From assembly GCA_019454225.1 (NCBI GenBank), contig CP075370.1, positions 2,160,001 to 2,224,000 of the forward strand: 64,000 bases of DNA. Direction: 5' to 3'. The translations under genes and the position numbers were made by a program. Under the pieces are notes generated by a model, which worked only from the letters and a program-made list of their open reading frames with translations, was not told where the DNA came from and made no database searches. Source of the DNA: Paracoccaceae bacterium (GTDB taxonomy: Bacteria; Pseudomonadota; Alphaproteobacteria; Rhodobacterales; Rhodobacteraceae). Of this stretch, positions 27,291 through 36,624 are shown in pieces. Each line of letters opens with the position of its first letter. Position 1 is the first letter of the stretch.

Positions 27291-27312
27291 GAAATGAACA
27301 GGCGTTCATTTC
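27291..27312. promoter_or_regulatory. Perfect inverted repeat, candidate operator of the leucine-degradation operon
   Basis: GAAATGAAC (27291-27299) and GTTCATTTC (27304-27312) are exact inverse repeats around AGGC, giving a 22-base dyad. It ends 15 bases before the isovaleryl-CoA dehydrogenase start, overlapping the region where the transcript should begin. The form (9-base arms, 4-base spacer) suits a TetR-type repressor, which often controls acyl-CoA catabolism, but no regulator gene lies nearby. Confidence 0.7.
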
Positions 27313-27327
27313 CCGGGGAGGGGAGCG

Positions 27328-28488
27328 ATGTTCACCGCATCCATGCGTTTCGACCTGGGCGAGGACATCGCCGCGCTGCGTGACACGGTGCATCGCTGGG
27401 CGCAGGAACGGGTCAAGCCCCTCGCGTCCGAGATCGACCGCACGAATGTCTTTCCCGCCGCGCTCTGGCGCGAGATGGGTGACCTCGGGCTCCTCGGCAT
27501 CACCGTGCCCGAGGAATTCGGCGGGGCCGACATGGGCTATCTCGCCCATGTCGTCGCGGTCGAGGAGATCGCCCGTGCCTCGGCCTCGGTCTCGCTGTCC
27601 TACGGCGCGCATTCCAACCTCTGCGTCAACCAGATCCGGCTGAACGGCACCGCCGAGCAGCGCGCGCGCTACCTGCCGAAACTGGTCAGCGGCGAACATG
27701 TCGGCGCGCTCGCCATGTCCGAGGCGGGGGCGGGATCCGATGTGGTGGGCATGAAGCTGCGCGCCGACCGGCGCAACGACCGCTACATCCTGAACGGCAC
27801 GAAATACTGGATCACCAACGGCCCCGATGCCGATGTGCTGGTGGTCTATGCCAAGACCGACCCCGAGGCCGGATCGAAGGGCATCACCGCCTTTCTGGTC
27901 GAGAAGTCGATGAAGGGGTTTTCCACCAGCCCGCATTTCGACAAGCTGGGGATGCGCGGGTCGAACACGGGCGAGCTGATCTTCGACGACTGCGAGGTGC
28001 CCTTCGAGAATGTCATCGGCCAGGAAGGGCGCGGCGTCGCGGTGCTGATGTCGGGGCTCGACTACGAACGGGTCGTGCTGTCGGGCATCGGCACCGGCAT
28101 CATGGCCGCCTGCCTGGACGAGGTCGTGCCCTACCTGCGCGAACGCCACCAGTTCGGCCGTCCCATCGGGTCGTTCCAGCTCATGCAGGGCAAGCTGGCC
28201 GACATGTACACGGCGATGAATTCCGCCCGCGCCTATGTCTACGAGGTCGCCCGCGCCTGCGACCGGGGCGAGGTGACGCGCGCCGATGCCGCCGCCTGCG
28301 TGCTCTACGCCAGCGAACAGGCCATGGTGCAGGCGCACCAGGCCGTGCAGGCCCTGGGCGGCGCGGGGTTCCTTGCCGACAGCGCGGTCAGTCGCCTGTT
28401 CCGCGATGCCAAGCTGATGGAGATCGGCGCCGGCACGTCCGAGATCCGCCGGATGCTGGTCGGGCGCGAACTGATGGGCGCCGGATGA
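27328..28488 (+). CDS. ivd: Isovaleryl-CoA dehydrogenase
   Basis: 386 residues. FAD enzyme that oxidises isovaleryl-CoA to 3-methylcrotonyl-CoA in leucine breakdown, passing electrons to ETF. Acyl-CoA dehydrogenase motifs AMSEAGAGSDVVGMK and YILNGTKYWITNG are present, as is the C-terminal LGGAGFL...RLFRDAKLMEIGAGTSEIRR. The GLDYERVVLSG segment puts Glu (about 247) at the helix-G position used as catalytic base specifically by isovaleryl-CoA dehydrogenases, with Gly at the usual base position. It opens a cluster holding the next four enzymes of the pathway. GGGGAGGGGAG precedes the ATG. Confidence 0.94.
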   Translation: MFTASMRFDLGEDIAALRDTVHRWAQERVKPLASEIDRTNVFPAALWREMGDLGLLGITVPEEFGGADMGYLAHVVAVEEIARASASVSLSYGAHSNLCVNQIRLNGTAEQRARYLPKLVSGEHVGALAMSEAGAGSDVVGMKLRADRRNDRYILNGTKYWITNGPDADVLVVYAKTDPEAGSKGITAFLVEKSMKGFSTSPHFDKLGMRGSNTGELIFDDCEVPFENVIGQEGRGVAVLMSGLDYERVVLSGIGTGIMAACLDEVVPYLRERHQFGRPIGSFQLMQGKLADMYTAMNSARAYVYEVARACDRGEVTRADAAACVLYASEQAMVQAHQAVQALGGAGFLADSAVSRLFRDAKLMEIGAGTSEIRRMLVGRELMGAG

Positions 28489-28534
28489 ACCCCGGCGCGC
28501 GCGCCTTCACTGGCCAGTCGCCGGAGCCTGCGCC

Positions 28535-28846
28535 ATGATCCGCCCGCGCACGCTCTGGCTGCCGGTGGCCGCGCTCGTGGCGCTGTCGGGCATGCTGGGC
28601 GCGGTCGCGGGCCTGCGCGCCGCCGCCCGCGGCGAAACCCCGGTGATCGAGGCCGTGGCCTCGCGCCATCTGGCCCGGGCCGGTCAGGCCGCGCGCGCCA
28701 CCGATTGCCAGGCGCGGCCGGGATCGGGCTGGATGTCATGGCTCGTGGTGACCTGCCGCACCGACGGCCTTGCGCGCGACTACCACGTGAACCGGCTGGG
28801 CTGGATCGTCCGCGAAACCGCCCCCGCCGCCCTGCCGGAGACCTGA
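28535..28846 (+). CDS. Small membrane-anchored or exported protein, unknown function
   Basis: 103 residues. A hydrophobic N-terminal segment (WLPVAALVALSGMLGAVAGL) is followed by a mostly polar region with two Cys (DCQARPGSGWMSWLVVTC), possibly disulfide-bonded in the periplasm. No family recognised. It sits between ivd and the carboxylase beta gene, 46 bases after ivd and 3 bases before the next gene, so it is probably co-transcribed with the leucine genes without an evident role in them. Confidence 0.65.
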   Translation: MIRPRTLWLPVAALVALSGMLGAVAGLRAAARGETPVIEAVASRHLARAGQAARATDCQARPGSGWMSWLVVTCRTDGLARDYHVNRLGWIVRETAPAALPET

Positions 28847-28849
28847 GCC

Positions 28850-29398
28850 ATGCCCCGGGCCCCCCTGCGCCACGCCCTTGCCGCCCTGGCGCTGCTGTCC
28901 GCCGCTCCGGCGGCGGCGCAGACCGGCACGCAGCCGACAGTGCCGCCGCCGCCTGCCGCCAGCCTGATGGCCGACCTGCCGCCCCCCGATCCCCGGGTCA
29001 TCGCCGCCGCCGCCGCCTGCGTGACCGATTCCTGGCGCGAGGCCGCCCTCGCCTGCGCCGATGAGACCGAGCGGGCGTGCTACGATGCCCCCGGCGGGTT
29101 CCAGCCCTGCCATCGCGCGAACATCACCGCATGGGAGGTGGTGCGCCTCCAGCTCCTCGGCCGCAAGCTGGCCGATTTCGATGCGGCCGATGCCCGCCGC
29201 CCGCCGGGCGGCCCGCTTGCGGGCGAGACCCTGCGCATCGCCGAACAGGCCTTCGCCGCGTTCCGCGAGGCCGATTGCGCCTCGGACCGCGCCGCCTGGC
29301 CCCCCGGCAGCAGCGAGGGCGAGGTGGTCGCGGTTGACTGCCTGTTCCGCCACACCGTCGAACAGACCGCGCGCCTGATGCTGCGCGGGGTGCCCTGA
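28850..29398 (+). CDS. Exported protein resembling the LprI lysozyme-inhibitor family (DUF1311)
   Basis: 182 residues with a clear signal peptide (ALAALALLSAAPAAAQ, cleavage near residue 23). The mature part has paired Cys residues (ACADETERACYD, FQPCHR, READCAS, VDCLFRHTVEQTARLM); the last pattern, Cys-x-x-x-x-Thr-x-x-x-Arg-Leu after an Ala-Phe-x-x-x-Arg helix, is that of DUF1311/LprI-like proteins. Members are periplasmic and some inhibit lysozyme; activity here is unproven. Inserted in the leucine cluster, 46 bases before the carboxylase beta gene. Confidence 0.65.
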   Translation: MPRAPLRHALAALALLSAAPAAAQTGTQPTVPPPPAASLMADLPPPDPRVIAAAAACVTDSWREAALACADETERACYDAPGGFQPCHRANITAWEVVRLQLLGRKLADFDAADARRPPGGPLAGETLRIAEQAFAAFREADCASDRAAWPPGSSEGEVVAVDCLFRHTVEQTARLMLRGVP

Positions 29399-29443
29399 GA
29401 TGCCCGTCCCCGCCATGCCCCCTGCCCACCGGAGCCCGCACCG

Positions 29444-31048
29444 ATGCGCCTGACCTCCCGCGCCCTGCCGTCGTCGGAAACCTTCCGCGCCAACCGCGCG
29501 GCGCATCTGGCGCTGCTTGCCCAGGTCGAACAGGCCGCCGCGCTGGCGGCCGCGGGCGGCGGCCCCCGGGCGCTCGAACGCCACACCGCACGCGGCAAGA
29601 TGGCGCCGCGCGACCGGGTGGCGGGCCTGCTGGACCCCGGCGCGCCGTTTCTGGAAATCGGCGCCACCGCCGCGCATGGCATGTATGACGGCGCCGCACC
29701 CTGTGCGGGCGTGATCGCGGGCATCGGCCGGGTTCACGGTGCCGATGTCATGGTGGTCTGCAACGATGCCACCGTGAAGGGCGGCACCTACTATCCGATG
29801 ACGGTCAAGAAACACCTGCGCGCGCAGGAAATCGCCGCCGAATGCCGCCTGCCCTGCGTCTATCTGGTGGACTCGGGCGGTGCCAACCTGCCCAACCAGG
29901 ACGAGGTGTTCCCCGACCGCGACCATTTCGGCCGCATCTTCTACAACCAGGCCAGGATGAGCGCGGCCGGCATCCCGCAGGTCGCGGTCGTCATGGGGTC
30001 CTGCACGGCGGGGGGCGCCTATGTGCCGGCGATGTCGGACGTCACGATCATCGTCAGGGACCAGGGCACGATCTTCCTGGCCGGGCCGCCCCTCGTTCGC
30101 GCGGCCACAGGCGAGGTGGTCACCGCCGAGGATCTGGGCGGCGGCGATGTCCACACCCGCCTGTCCGGAGTGGCCGACTATCTGGCGCAGGACGATGCCC
30201 ACGCCCTTGCCCTCGCGCGCGAGGCGCTGCGCCACCTCAACCGGGCGCCCGCCGCCCACGTCGCCATGGCCGTTCCGGAAGAGCCCGCCTTCGACCCCGA
30301 CGAGATCCTCGGCGTGGTGCCCGCCGACCTGCGCACCCCCTACGACATCCGCGAGGTCATCGCCCGCGTGGTCGACGGCAGCCGCCTTGACGAATTCAAG
30401 GCCCGTTACGGCGAGACGCTGGTGACCGGCTTTGCGCATGTCATGGGCATTCCGGTGGGGATCGTTGCCAACAACGGCGTGCTGTTCTCCGAGGCCGCCG
30501 TGAAGGGCGCGCATTTCGTCGAACTCTGCTCGCAGCGCCGCATCCCCCTGGTGTTCCTCCAGAACATCACTGGCTTCATGGTCGGCCGGAAGTACGAGAA
30601 CGAGGGCATCGCCCGTCACGGCGCCAAGATGGTCACGGCGGTGGCCACCACGGCGGTGCCCAAGATCACCATGCTTCTGGGCGGCAGCTTCGGCGCGGGC
30701 AACTACGGCATGGCGGGCCGCGCCTATTCGCCCCGGTTCCTGTGGTCCTGGCCGAACAGCCGCATCTCGGTGATGGGGGGCGAACAGGCGGCGGGGGTGT
30801 TGGCCACCGTCAGGCGCGACGGGATCGAGCGGGCAGGGGGCACCTGGTCGGCCGCTGACGAGGCCGAGTTCCGGCGCCCCACGGTCGAGATGTTTGACCG
30901 CCAGTCCCACCCGCTCTACGCCTCGGCCCGGCTCTGGGACGACGGCATCGTCGACCCGCGCAAGACCCGCGCGGTGCTGGCGCTGTCGCTGGCGGCCAGC
31001 CTGAACGCCCCCGTCGAGGAAACACGCTTCGGCGTGTTCCGGATGTGA
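29444..31048 (+). CDS. mccB: Methylcrotonoyl-CoA carboxylase, carboxyltransferase (beta) subunit
   Basis: 534 residues, normal size. It transfers the carboxyl group from biotin to 3-methylcrotonyl-CoA. Crotonase-type carboxyltransferase motifs are clear: [55 protein letters not shown] (a hallmark of MccB), [51 protein letters not shown] and the QNITGFMVG region. Followed by a hairpin terminator and the repeated module before the alpha subunit, so the two subunits may be transcribed from different promoters. Confidence 0.96.
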   Translation: MRLTSRALPSSETFRANRAAHLALLAQVEQAAALAAAGGGPRALERHTARGKMAPRDRVAGLLDPGAPFLEIGATAAHGMYDGAAPCAGVIAGIGRVHGADVMVVCNDATVKGGTYYPMTVKKHLRAQEIAAECRLPCVYLVDSGGANLPNQDEVFPDRDHFGRIFYNQARMSAAGIPQVAVVMGSCTAGGAYVPAMSDVTIIVRDQGTIFLAGPPLVRAATGEVVTAEDLGGGDVHTRLSGVADYLAQDDAHALALAREALRHLNRAPAAHVAMAVPEEPAFDPDEILGVVPADLRTPYDIREVIARVVDGSRLDEFKARYGETLVTGFAHVMGIPVGIVANNGVLFSEAAVKGAHFVELCSQRRIPLVFLQNITGFMVGRKYENEGIARHGAKMVTAVATTAVPKITMLLGGSFGAGNYGMAGRAYSPRFLWSWPNSRISVMGGEQAAGVLATVRRDGIERAGGTWSAADEAEFRRPTVEMFDRQSHPLYASARLWDDGIVDPRKTRAVLALSLAASLNAPVEETRFGVFRM

Positions 31049-31052
31049 CCAC

Positions 31053-31071
31053 CCGCGCGCCCGGCGCGCGG
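31053..31071 (+). terminator. Hairpin after mccB
   Basis: CCGCGCGC (31053-31060) and GCGCGCGG (31064-31071) are exact complements around a 3-base loop, giving an 8-pair GC stem five bases after the mccB stop. AAATCTT follows, a weak T tract. It would end or attenuate transcription before the mccA promoter region. Confidence 0.55.
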
Positions 31072-31077
31072 AAATCT

Positions 31078-31151
31078 TGACAAGGGGTTAAGATCAAAAC
31101 GCAACCCCTTGATATCGTTGATGCCGAAACATGTCCCATCGTGGGACGCCC
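31078..31151 (+). repeat. Repeated regulatory module, copy 2
   Basis: 74 bases matching 11571-11645. It starts TGACAA (with the preceding T, TTGACA at 31077-31082, a consensus -35). A perfect inverted repeat AAGGGGTT/AACCCCTT occupies 31082-31089 and 31103-31110. From ATCGTTGAT (31114) it is almost identical to copy 1 and ends with GTCCCA-TCG-TGGGAC (31133-31147). The mccA start is 34 bases downstream. Most likely a promoter plus operator. Confidence 0.7.
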
Positions 31152-31185
31152 ACCCCGAAAGGCCCGCCCAGCGAAAGACCGCCCG

Positions 31186-33129
31186 ATGTTCCAGAAGATC
31201 CTGATCGCCAACCGGGGCGAGATCGCCTGCCGGATCATCGCCACCTGCCGCCGTCTCGGGGTGGCGACGGTGGCGGTCCACTCCACCGCCGACAGCCGGG
31301 CGCGCCATGTCCTGATGGCCGACGAGGCGGTGCCGATCGGCGGCCCGGCCCCCGCCGACAGCTACCTGCGCGCCGACCGGATCATCTCGGCCGCCGAGTT
31401 GACTGGCGCCCAGGCGATCCATCCCGGCTACGGCTTCCTGTCCGAGAACCCTGATTTCGTCGAGGCGGTCGCGGCGGCGGGGCTGGTGTTCATCGGCCCC
31501 TCGGCCGCCGCGATCCGCGCCATGGGGCTGAAGGACGCCGCCAAGCGGCTGATGCAGGCGGCTGGCGTGCCGGTGGTGCCCGGCTATCACGGCGACGACC
31601 AGGAACCCGCCCGGCTGGAGCTCGAGGCCGCGACGATCGGCTACCCGGTGCTGGTCAAGGCCGTGGCGGGCGGCGGCGGCAAGGGGATGCGCCGCGTGGA
31701 CCGCCCGGCCGATTTCATCGCCGCGCTCGAATCCGCCAAGGCCGAGGCACGCGGCGCCTTCGGCAACGACGCCGTCCTGATCGAGAAATACGTCGAGCGC
31801 CCCCGCCATATCGAGGTGCAGGTGTTCGGCGACGGCCGGGATGCGCTGCACCTGTTCGAACGCGACTGCTCGCTGCAGCGCCGCCACCAGAAGGTCATCG
31901 AAGAGGCCCCGGCCCCCGGCATGACGGCAGGGGTCCGCGCGGCGATGGGCGCCGCCGCCGTGCGTGCGGCCCGCGCCATCGGCTACAGCGGGGCCGGAAC
32001 GGTCGAGTTCATCGTCGACGGCGCCGGTGGCCTGCGCGAGGACGGGTTCTGGTTCATGGAAATGAACACCCGCCTGCAGGTCGAGCATCCGGTGACCGAG
32101 GCGATCACCGGCGTCGATCTTGTGGAATGGCAACTGCGCGTCGCGTCGGGCGAGGCGCTGCCCGCCCGGCAGGAGGATCTGACGATCACCGGCCACGCCT
32201 TCGAGGCGCGGCTCTACGCAGAGGACGTGGCGGCCGGGTTCCTGCCCGCCACCGGGCGGCTGGCACATCTGGCCTTCCCGCCGGACGTGCGCGCCGATAC
32301 CGGTGTGGCCAGCGGCGACGCCATCAGCCCGTGGTACGACCCGATGATCGCCAAGGTCATCGCCCATGGCCCGACCCGCGCCGTGGCGCTGAACCGGCTG
32401 GCCACCGCGCTCGAGGCGACGCAGGTGGCCGGGACGGTGACGAACCTGTCCTTCCTGTCGGCGCTGGCCCGCCACCCCGGCTTTGCCGCCGGAGAGGTCG
32501 ATACGGGCCTGATCGCCCGCGACCTCGCCGCCCTGACCGCGCCGCGCGACCGCGACCATCTTGACCTTGCGATGGCCGCGACCGCCTTCCTGGCTGCGGC
32601 CGAACTGCCGCGGGGGCCGCTGGCGGGTTTCGCGCTGTGGACGGCGCCGGGGCATGTCGTGGTGCTGCGGCACGGTGACGACCCATGGTCTGCCCGCATC
32701 ACCCTGACCGGCCCCGACGCCGCGCAGGTGGAACTCGACGGACTGCTGATCCTGGCCGAACGCGGCCCCGGCGGCTGGATCGTCGAGGGGCGGGGGCCGC
32801 TGGACGTGGTCGAGCGGTCCGGCGCGATCCATGTCTTCGCCCCCGGCCGCACGCTGTCGCTGGCCCGCACCGATCCGCTTGACCGCGCGGCGGCCGAGGG
32901 GGTGGCGGGCAACATCACCCGATCGCCCATGCCGGGCCTTGTGCGCGCAGTGCATGTCGTGGCCGGGCAGGCGGTGAAGGCGGGCGACCGGCTGGCCGTG
33001 CTGGAGGCGATGAAGATGGAACATGTCCTGACCGCCGCCCGCGACGGCGTGGTGGCCGAGGTGCTGGTGGCGCCCGGCGCGCAGGTCGAGGCGGGCGCCC
33101 CCCTGATCGCGCTGGAGGATGCGGGATGA
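31186..33129 (+). CDS. mccA: Methylcrotonoyl-CoA carboxylase, biotin-containing (alpha) subunit
   Basis: 647 residues. Order: biotin carboxylase (about 1-445; KILIANRGEIACRI, VKAVAGGGGKGMRRV, FGDGRDALHLFERDCSLQRRHQK, EMNTRLQVEHPVTEAI), a linking BT-type domain, and a C-terminal biotin carrier with VLEAMKMEHVLTA (biotinyl Lys near 612). It carboxylates biotin with ATP and bicarbonate and works with the beta subunit from the gene upstream. BirA, encoded further on, would attach the biotin. ATG at 31186 chosen for the invariant MFQKILIANRG start. It overlaps the HMG-CoA lyase gene by 4 bases. Confidence 0.95.
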   Translation: MFQKILIANRGEIACRIIATCRRLGVATVAVHSTADSRARHVLMADEAVPIGGPAPADSYLRADRIISAAELTGAQAIHPGYGFLSENPDFVEAVAAAGLVFIGPSAAAIRAMGLKDAAKRLMQAAGVPVVPGYHGDDQEPARLELEAATIGYPVLVKAVAGGGGKGMRRVDRPADFIAALESAKAEARGAFGNDAVLIEKYVERPRHIEVQVFGDGRDALHLFERDCSLQRRHQKVIEEAPAPGMTAGVRAAMGAAAVRAARAIGYSGAGTVEFIVDGAGGLREDGFWFMEMNTRLQVEHPVTEAITGVDLVEWQLRVASGEALPARQEDLTITGHAFEARLYAEDVAAGFLPATGRLAHLAFPPDVRADTGVASGDAISPWYDPMIAKVIAHGPTRAVALNRLATALEATQVAGTVTNLSFLSALARHPGFAAGEVDTGLIARDLAALTAPRDRDHLDLAMAATAFLAAAELPRGPLAGFALWTAPGHVVVLRHGDDPWSARITLTGPDAAQVELDGLLILAERGPGGWIVEGRGPLDVVERSGAIHVFAPGRTLSLARTDPLDRAAAEGVAGNITRSPMPGLVRAVHVVAGQAVKAGDRLAVLEAMKMEHVLTAARDGVVAEVLVAPGAQVEAGAPLIALEDAG

Positions 33130-33986
33130 GCGGTGCCCGCAGCGTCGAGATTGTCGAGGTCGGCCCCCGCGACGGGCTGCAGAACGAGGCGCGGTTCATC
33201 CCGACCGAACGGAAGGTCGCGCTGATCGACCTGCTGTCGCGGGCCGGATTCCGGCGGATCGAGGCGGCAAGCTTCGTCAGCCCGAAATGGGTGCCGCAGA
33301 TGGCGGATGGCGCGGCGGTGATGGCGGGCATCGCCCGGGCGCCCGGGGTGCGCTACGCGGTGCTGACCCCGAACCTCAGGGGCTACGAGGCCGCGCGGGC
33401 GGCGGGGGCGGATGAGGTGGCGGTCTTTGCCTCGGCCTCCGAGGGGTTCTCGCGCGCCAATCTCAATGCGGGCATTGCCGAAAGCCTGGAACGGATGCGC
33501 CCGGTGGCCGATGCGGCGCGGGCCGACGGCATCGCGCTGCGCGGCTATGTGTCCTGCGTGACGGACTGCCCGTTCGACGGGCCCACGCCGCCGGGCGAGG
33601 TGGCGCGCGTGGCCGCAGCACTGCGCGACATGGGCTGCGCCGAGGTCAGCCTGGGCGATACCATCGGGCGCGGCACGCCCGAGGCGGTCGACGCGATGCT
33701 GGCGGCGGTGCTGGATGACCTGCCGCCCGGCCGGCTGGCGGGGCATTTCCACGATACCGCAGGGCGGGCGCTGGACAACATCGCGGTCGCGCTCGGGCGC
33801 GGGCTGCGCGTGTTCGACGCGGCTGTCGGCGGTCTGGGCGGCTGCCCCTATGCGCCGGGTGCGGCGGGGAACGTGGCGACGGAACGGGTGGCGCGGTGGC
33901 TGGCGGCCGAGGGCTGGTCGACCGGTCTTGACGAAACGGTGCTGGCACGCGCCGCCGAAATGGCGCGCGCGATGCGTGGCGGCTGA
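33126..33986 (+). CDS. mvaB: Hydroxymethylglutaryl-CoA lyase
   Basis: 286 residues. Cleaves HMG-CoA to acetyl-CoA and acetoacetate, the last step of leucine degradation. TIM-barrel motifs: EVGPRDGLQNEARFIPTERKV (metal Asp), SFVSPKWVPQMAD, SLGDTIGRGTPEAV, GHFHDTAGRALDNI (metal His pair) and GGLGGCPYAPGAAGNVATE with the catalytic Cys. Start ATGAGC overlaps the mccA stop. All key residues present. Confidence 0.96.
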   Translation: MSGARSVEIVEVGPRDGLQNEARFIPTERKVALIDLLSRAGFRRIEAASFVSPKWVPQMADGAAVMAGIARAPGVRYAVLTPNLRGYEAARAAGADEVAVFASASEGFSRANLNAGIAESLERMRPVADAARADGIALRGYVSCVTDCPFDGPTPPGEVARVAAALRDMGCAEVSLGDTIGRGTPEAVDAMLAAVLDDLPPGRLAGHFHDTAGRALDNIAVALGRGLRVFDAAVGGLGGCPYAPGAAGNVATERVARWLAAEGWSTGLDETVLARAAEMARAMRGG

Positions 33987-34044
33987 GCGTGGCGGCATCC
34001 ATCCGGATGATGGTGTCCGGGGTGTGCGGCCCAGGGAGGCGGGA

Positions 34045-34827
34045 ATGTTCGAGACGATCAGGGTTGCAACCGATGCGCGGGGTGTCGCGCGGCTGACGCT
34101 GGCGCGGCCGGAAAAGCACAACGCGCTGTCGGCACCGATGATGGATGAACTGACGGCGGCGGCGCGGGCGCTGGCGGCCGATGCGGGCGTGCGCGTGGTG
34201 ATCCTCGATGCGCTGGGGCCGAGCTTCTGTGCCGGTGGTGACCTGGGCTGGATGCGCGCGCAGGCGGCCGCCGACGGCCCCGGCCGAGCGGTCGAGGCCC
34301 GCAGGCTGGCCGGGATGCTGTCCGCGCTGGACGCGCTGCCGAAGCCGCTGATCGGGCGGGTGCAGGGCAATGCCTTTGGCGGTGGCCTGGGCATGATGGC
34401 GGTCTGCGACCTTTGTGTAGCGGCCGAGACCGCCCGCTTCGGCCTGACCGAGACGCGGCTGGGCCTGATCCCGGCCACCATCGGGCCCTATGTGCTGGCG
34501 CGGATCGGGGCAGGGGCCGCGCGCGGCCTGTTCGTCACTGCACGCGGCTTTGGCGCGGACGAGGCGCTGCGCCTTGGCCTGGTGACGCGCGCCGTGGCGC
34601 CCGACGCGCTGGATGATGCGGTGGCCGACGAGACGGCGGCGGCGCTGCTCTGCGCGCCGGGGGCGATGGCCGAGGCCAAGGCGCTGATCCGCAACCTGGC
34701 GGCGCCCGTGACCCCCGCCATGGTCGATGACAGCATCGCGGCGCTTGTCGCGCGCTGGGACAGCCCGGAGGTGGCCGAGGGCACCGGTGCATTCCTTGAC
34801 CGCCGCAAGCCCGGCTGGGCCGTCTGA
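34045..34827 (+). CDS. Enoyl-CoA hydratase/isomerase family protein, probable methylglutaconyl-CoA hydratase
   Basis: 260 residues, crotonase fold. Oxyanion-hole motifs are ARPEKHNALSAPMMDEL and PSFCAGGDLGWM; QGNAFGGGLGMMAVCDLCVA and TETRLGLIPATIGPYV carry the catalytic Glu positions typical of methylglutaconyl-CoA hydratases. As the only crotonase in a cluster with the other four leucine enzymes it very likely supplies the missing step (methylglutaconyl-CoA to HMG-CoA). AGGGAGGCGGGA lies directly before the ATG. It is 58 bases after the lyase, with a palindrome CATCCGGATG between. Confidence 0.88.
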   Translation: MFETIRVATDARGVARLTLARPEKHNALSAPMMDELTAAARALAADAGVRVVILDALGPSFCAGGDLGWMRAQAAADGPGRAVEARRLAGMLSALDALPKPLIGRVQGNAFGGGLGMMAVCDLCVAAETARFGLTETRLGLIPATIGPYVLARIGAGAARGLFVTARGFGADEALRLGLVTRAVAPDALDDAVADETAAALLCAPGAMAEAKALIRNLAAPVTPAMVDDSIAALVARWDSPEVAEGTGAFLDRRKPGWAV

Positions 34828-34828
34828 C

Positions 34829-35398
34829 CTAGCCCGCCTCTTCCAGGCATTCGCCGGGGGCGGTGGTGTCGCGCGTCCAGCCCTCGGCAACGGTCGGGCG
34901 CCCGTGCCCGGTGGTGGCGACGACGAACTTCCACCCGTCGCGCAGCAGGTACTCGGAGAACAGGAACTGCCCCGCTGTCGCCTGCCCGGTGACCGGGCTG
35001 TCCGCCGAGGCGCCGCTGCGCAGCGTCAGGCCGGGGCCGGTGTAGCCGAGGCAGGCCCAGCCGTTGTGATCGGCCGCCGGTATGTCGCGCAGCCGCGACA
35101 GGCGCGCGGCCTCGGTCCGCATGCGTGCGGTGGGGGCGCTGGTTGTGGCGACGCGGCAGCCCGCGTCGTTCTCCATCAGGCGGATCTGGTCGACGGCCTC
35201 GGCATCGGCGGATGCGAGCTGCGGCGACGTTCCGATGCATCCCGCGTTGCCGAACAGACCCTGGCCGAGGGCGCTGCCGAAGCAGTATCCGGCGCGGTGG
35301 AAGATGGTGTTCCGGGCAATCCACAGATCTTCGCAGAACGTATCGGCCCCGGCCGGAACCGGCAGGGCAAGCAGCACAGTCAGGATGGCGCGGCGCAT
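34829..35398 (-). CDS. Exported protein with YARHG/DUF4453-like sequence
   Basis: 189 residues. Signal peptide ILTVLLALPVPAGA, cleavage near residue 19. The mature N terminus (CEDLWIARNTIFHRAGYCFGSALGQ...FGNAGC) matches the YARHG/DUF4453 type in which a Trp-x-x-Arg-Asn-x-x-Phe helix is followed by Gly-Tyr-Cys-Phe. The second half (ACLGYTGPGLTLRSGASADSPVTGQ...GDGWKFVVA) resembles a small SH3-like beta fold. Four Cys suggest disulfides. CCGGAG precedes the ATG. Convergent with the hydratase, 1-base gap. Function unknown. Confidence 0.75.
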   Translation of the reverse strand: MRRAILTVLLALPVPAGADTFCEDLWIARNTIFHRAGYCFGSALGQGLFGNAGCIGTSPQLASADAEAVDQIRLMENDAGCRVATTSAPTARMRTEAARLSRLRDIPAADHNGWACLGYTGPGLTLRSGASADSPVTGQATAGQFLFSEYLLRDGWKFVVATTGHGRPTVAEGWTRDTTAPGECLEEAG

Positions 35399-35733
35399 CG
35401 GCGTCTCCGGTCGGGCGGTGGCTTGCGGCACGGTGGCACCGCCGAGAGATTCGTCCAACACGGCAATTGCCTGCCCGTCGCGGCCGCCGCCGGTCGCGGC
35501 GCGGGCCACGGTTCTGCGGCAATGCAGAAGAATCTTTGCGGCATCGCAGCGCGATCCGGATTCTCCTTTGCACACCGCTGCATACATCGGCCCTCCGCGA
35601 CGGTCTGGCCCAGGTGCGGCCACCGCCTTCGGTTGACCCCGGCGGGGGCGCAGAGTAAACGGATGCGAGGTGACCGGGGCCGCCCGCAAGAGGCGGCGGG
35701 TTGCCTGTGTCGCCAGCCGAAGGAGCCCGCCTC
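35399..35733. promoter_or_regulatory. Intergenic region upstream of nuoA
   Basis: 335 bases between divergent genes with no convincing gene on either strand. It must contain the promoter of the nuo operon and of the YARHG-like gene. The stretch 35480-35575 has lower GC and several short repeats of TGCGGCAATGCAGAAG type, possible regulator contacts. No consensus -35/-10 pair could be fixed with confidence. Confidence 0.35.
35719..35725 (+). promoter_or_regulatory. Ribosome binding site fixing the GTG start of nuoA
   Basis: GAAGGAG ends 8 bases before GTG at 35734. No ATG is in frame between it and the first conserved NuoA residues, so translation must begin at this GTG, giving a 121-residue protein, the size seen in Paracoccus and Rhodobacter. 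Confidence 0.75.
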
Positions 35734-36620
<887 letters not shown>

Positions 36621-36624
36621 CCCG

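Noticed and set aside
25318-28338. A 1006-codon minus-strand frame across RimK, DegT and ivd
   Set aside because: Antisense shadow of three well-supported genes; the equal length to the real 1006-residue protein is coincidence.
35399-35733. Upstream extension of the YARHG-like gene through this region
   Set aside because: The signal peptide and CCGGAG fix the start at 35398; residues upstream do not look like a protein.
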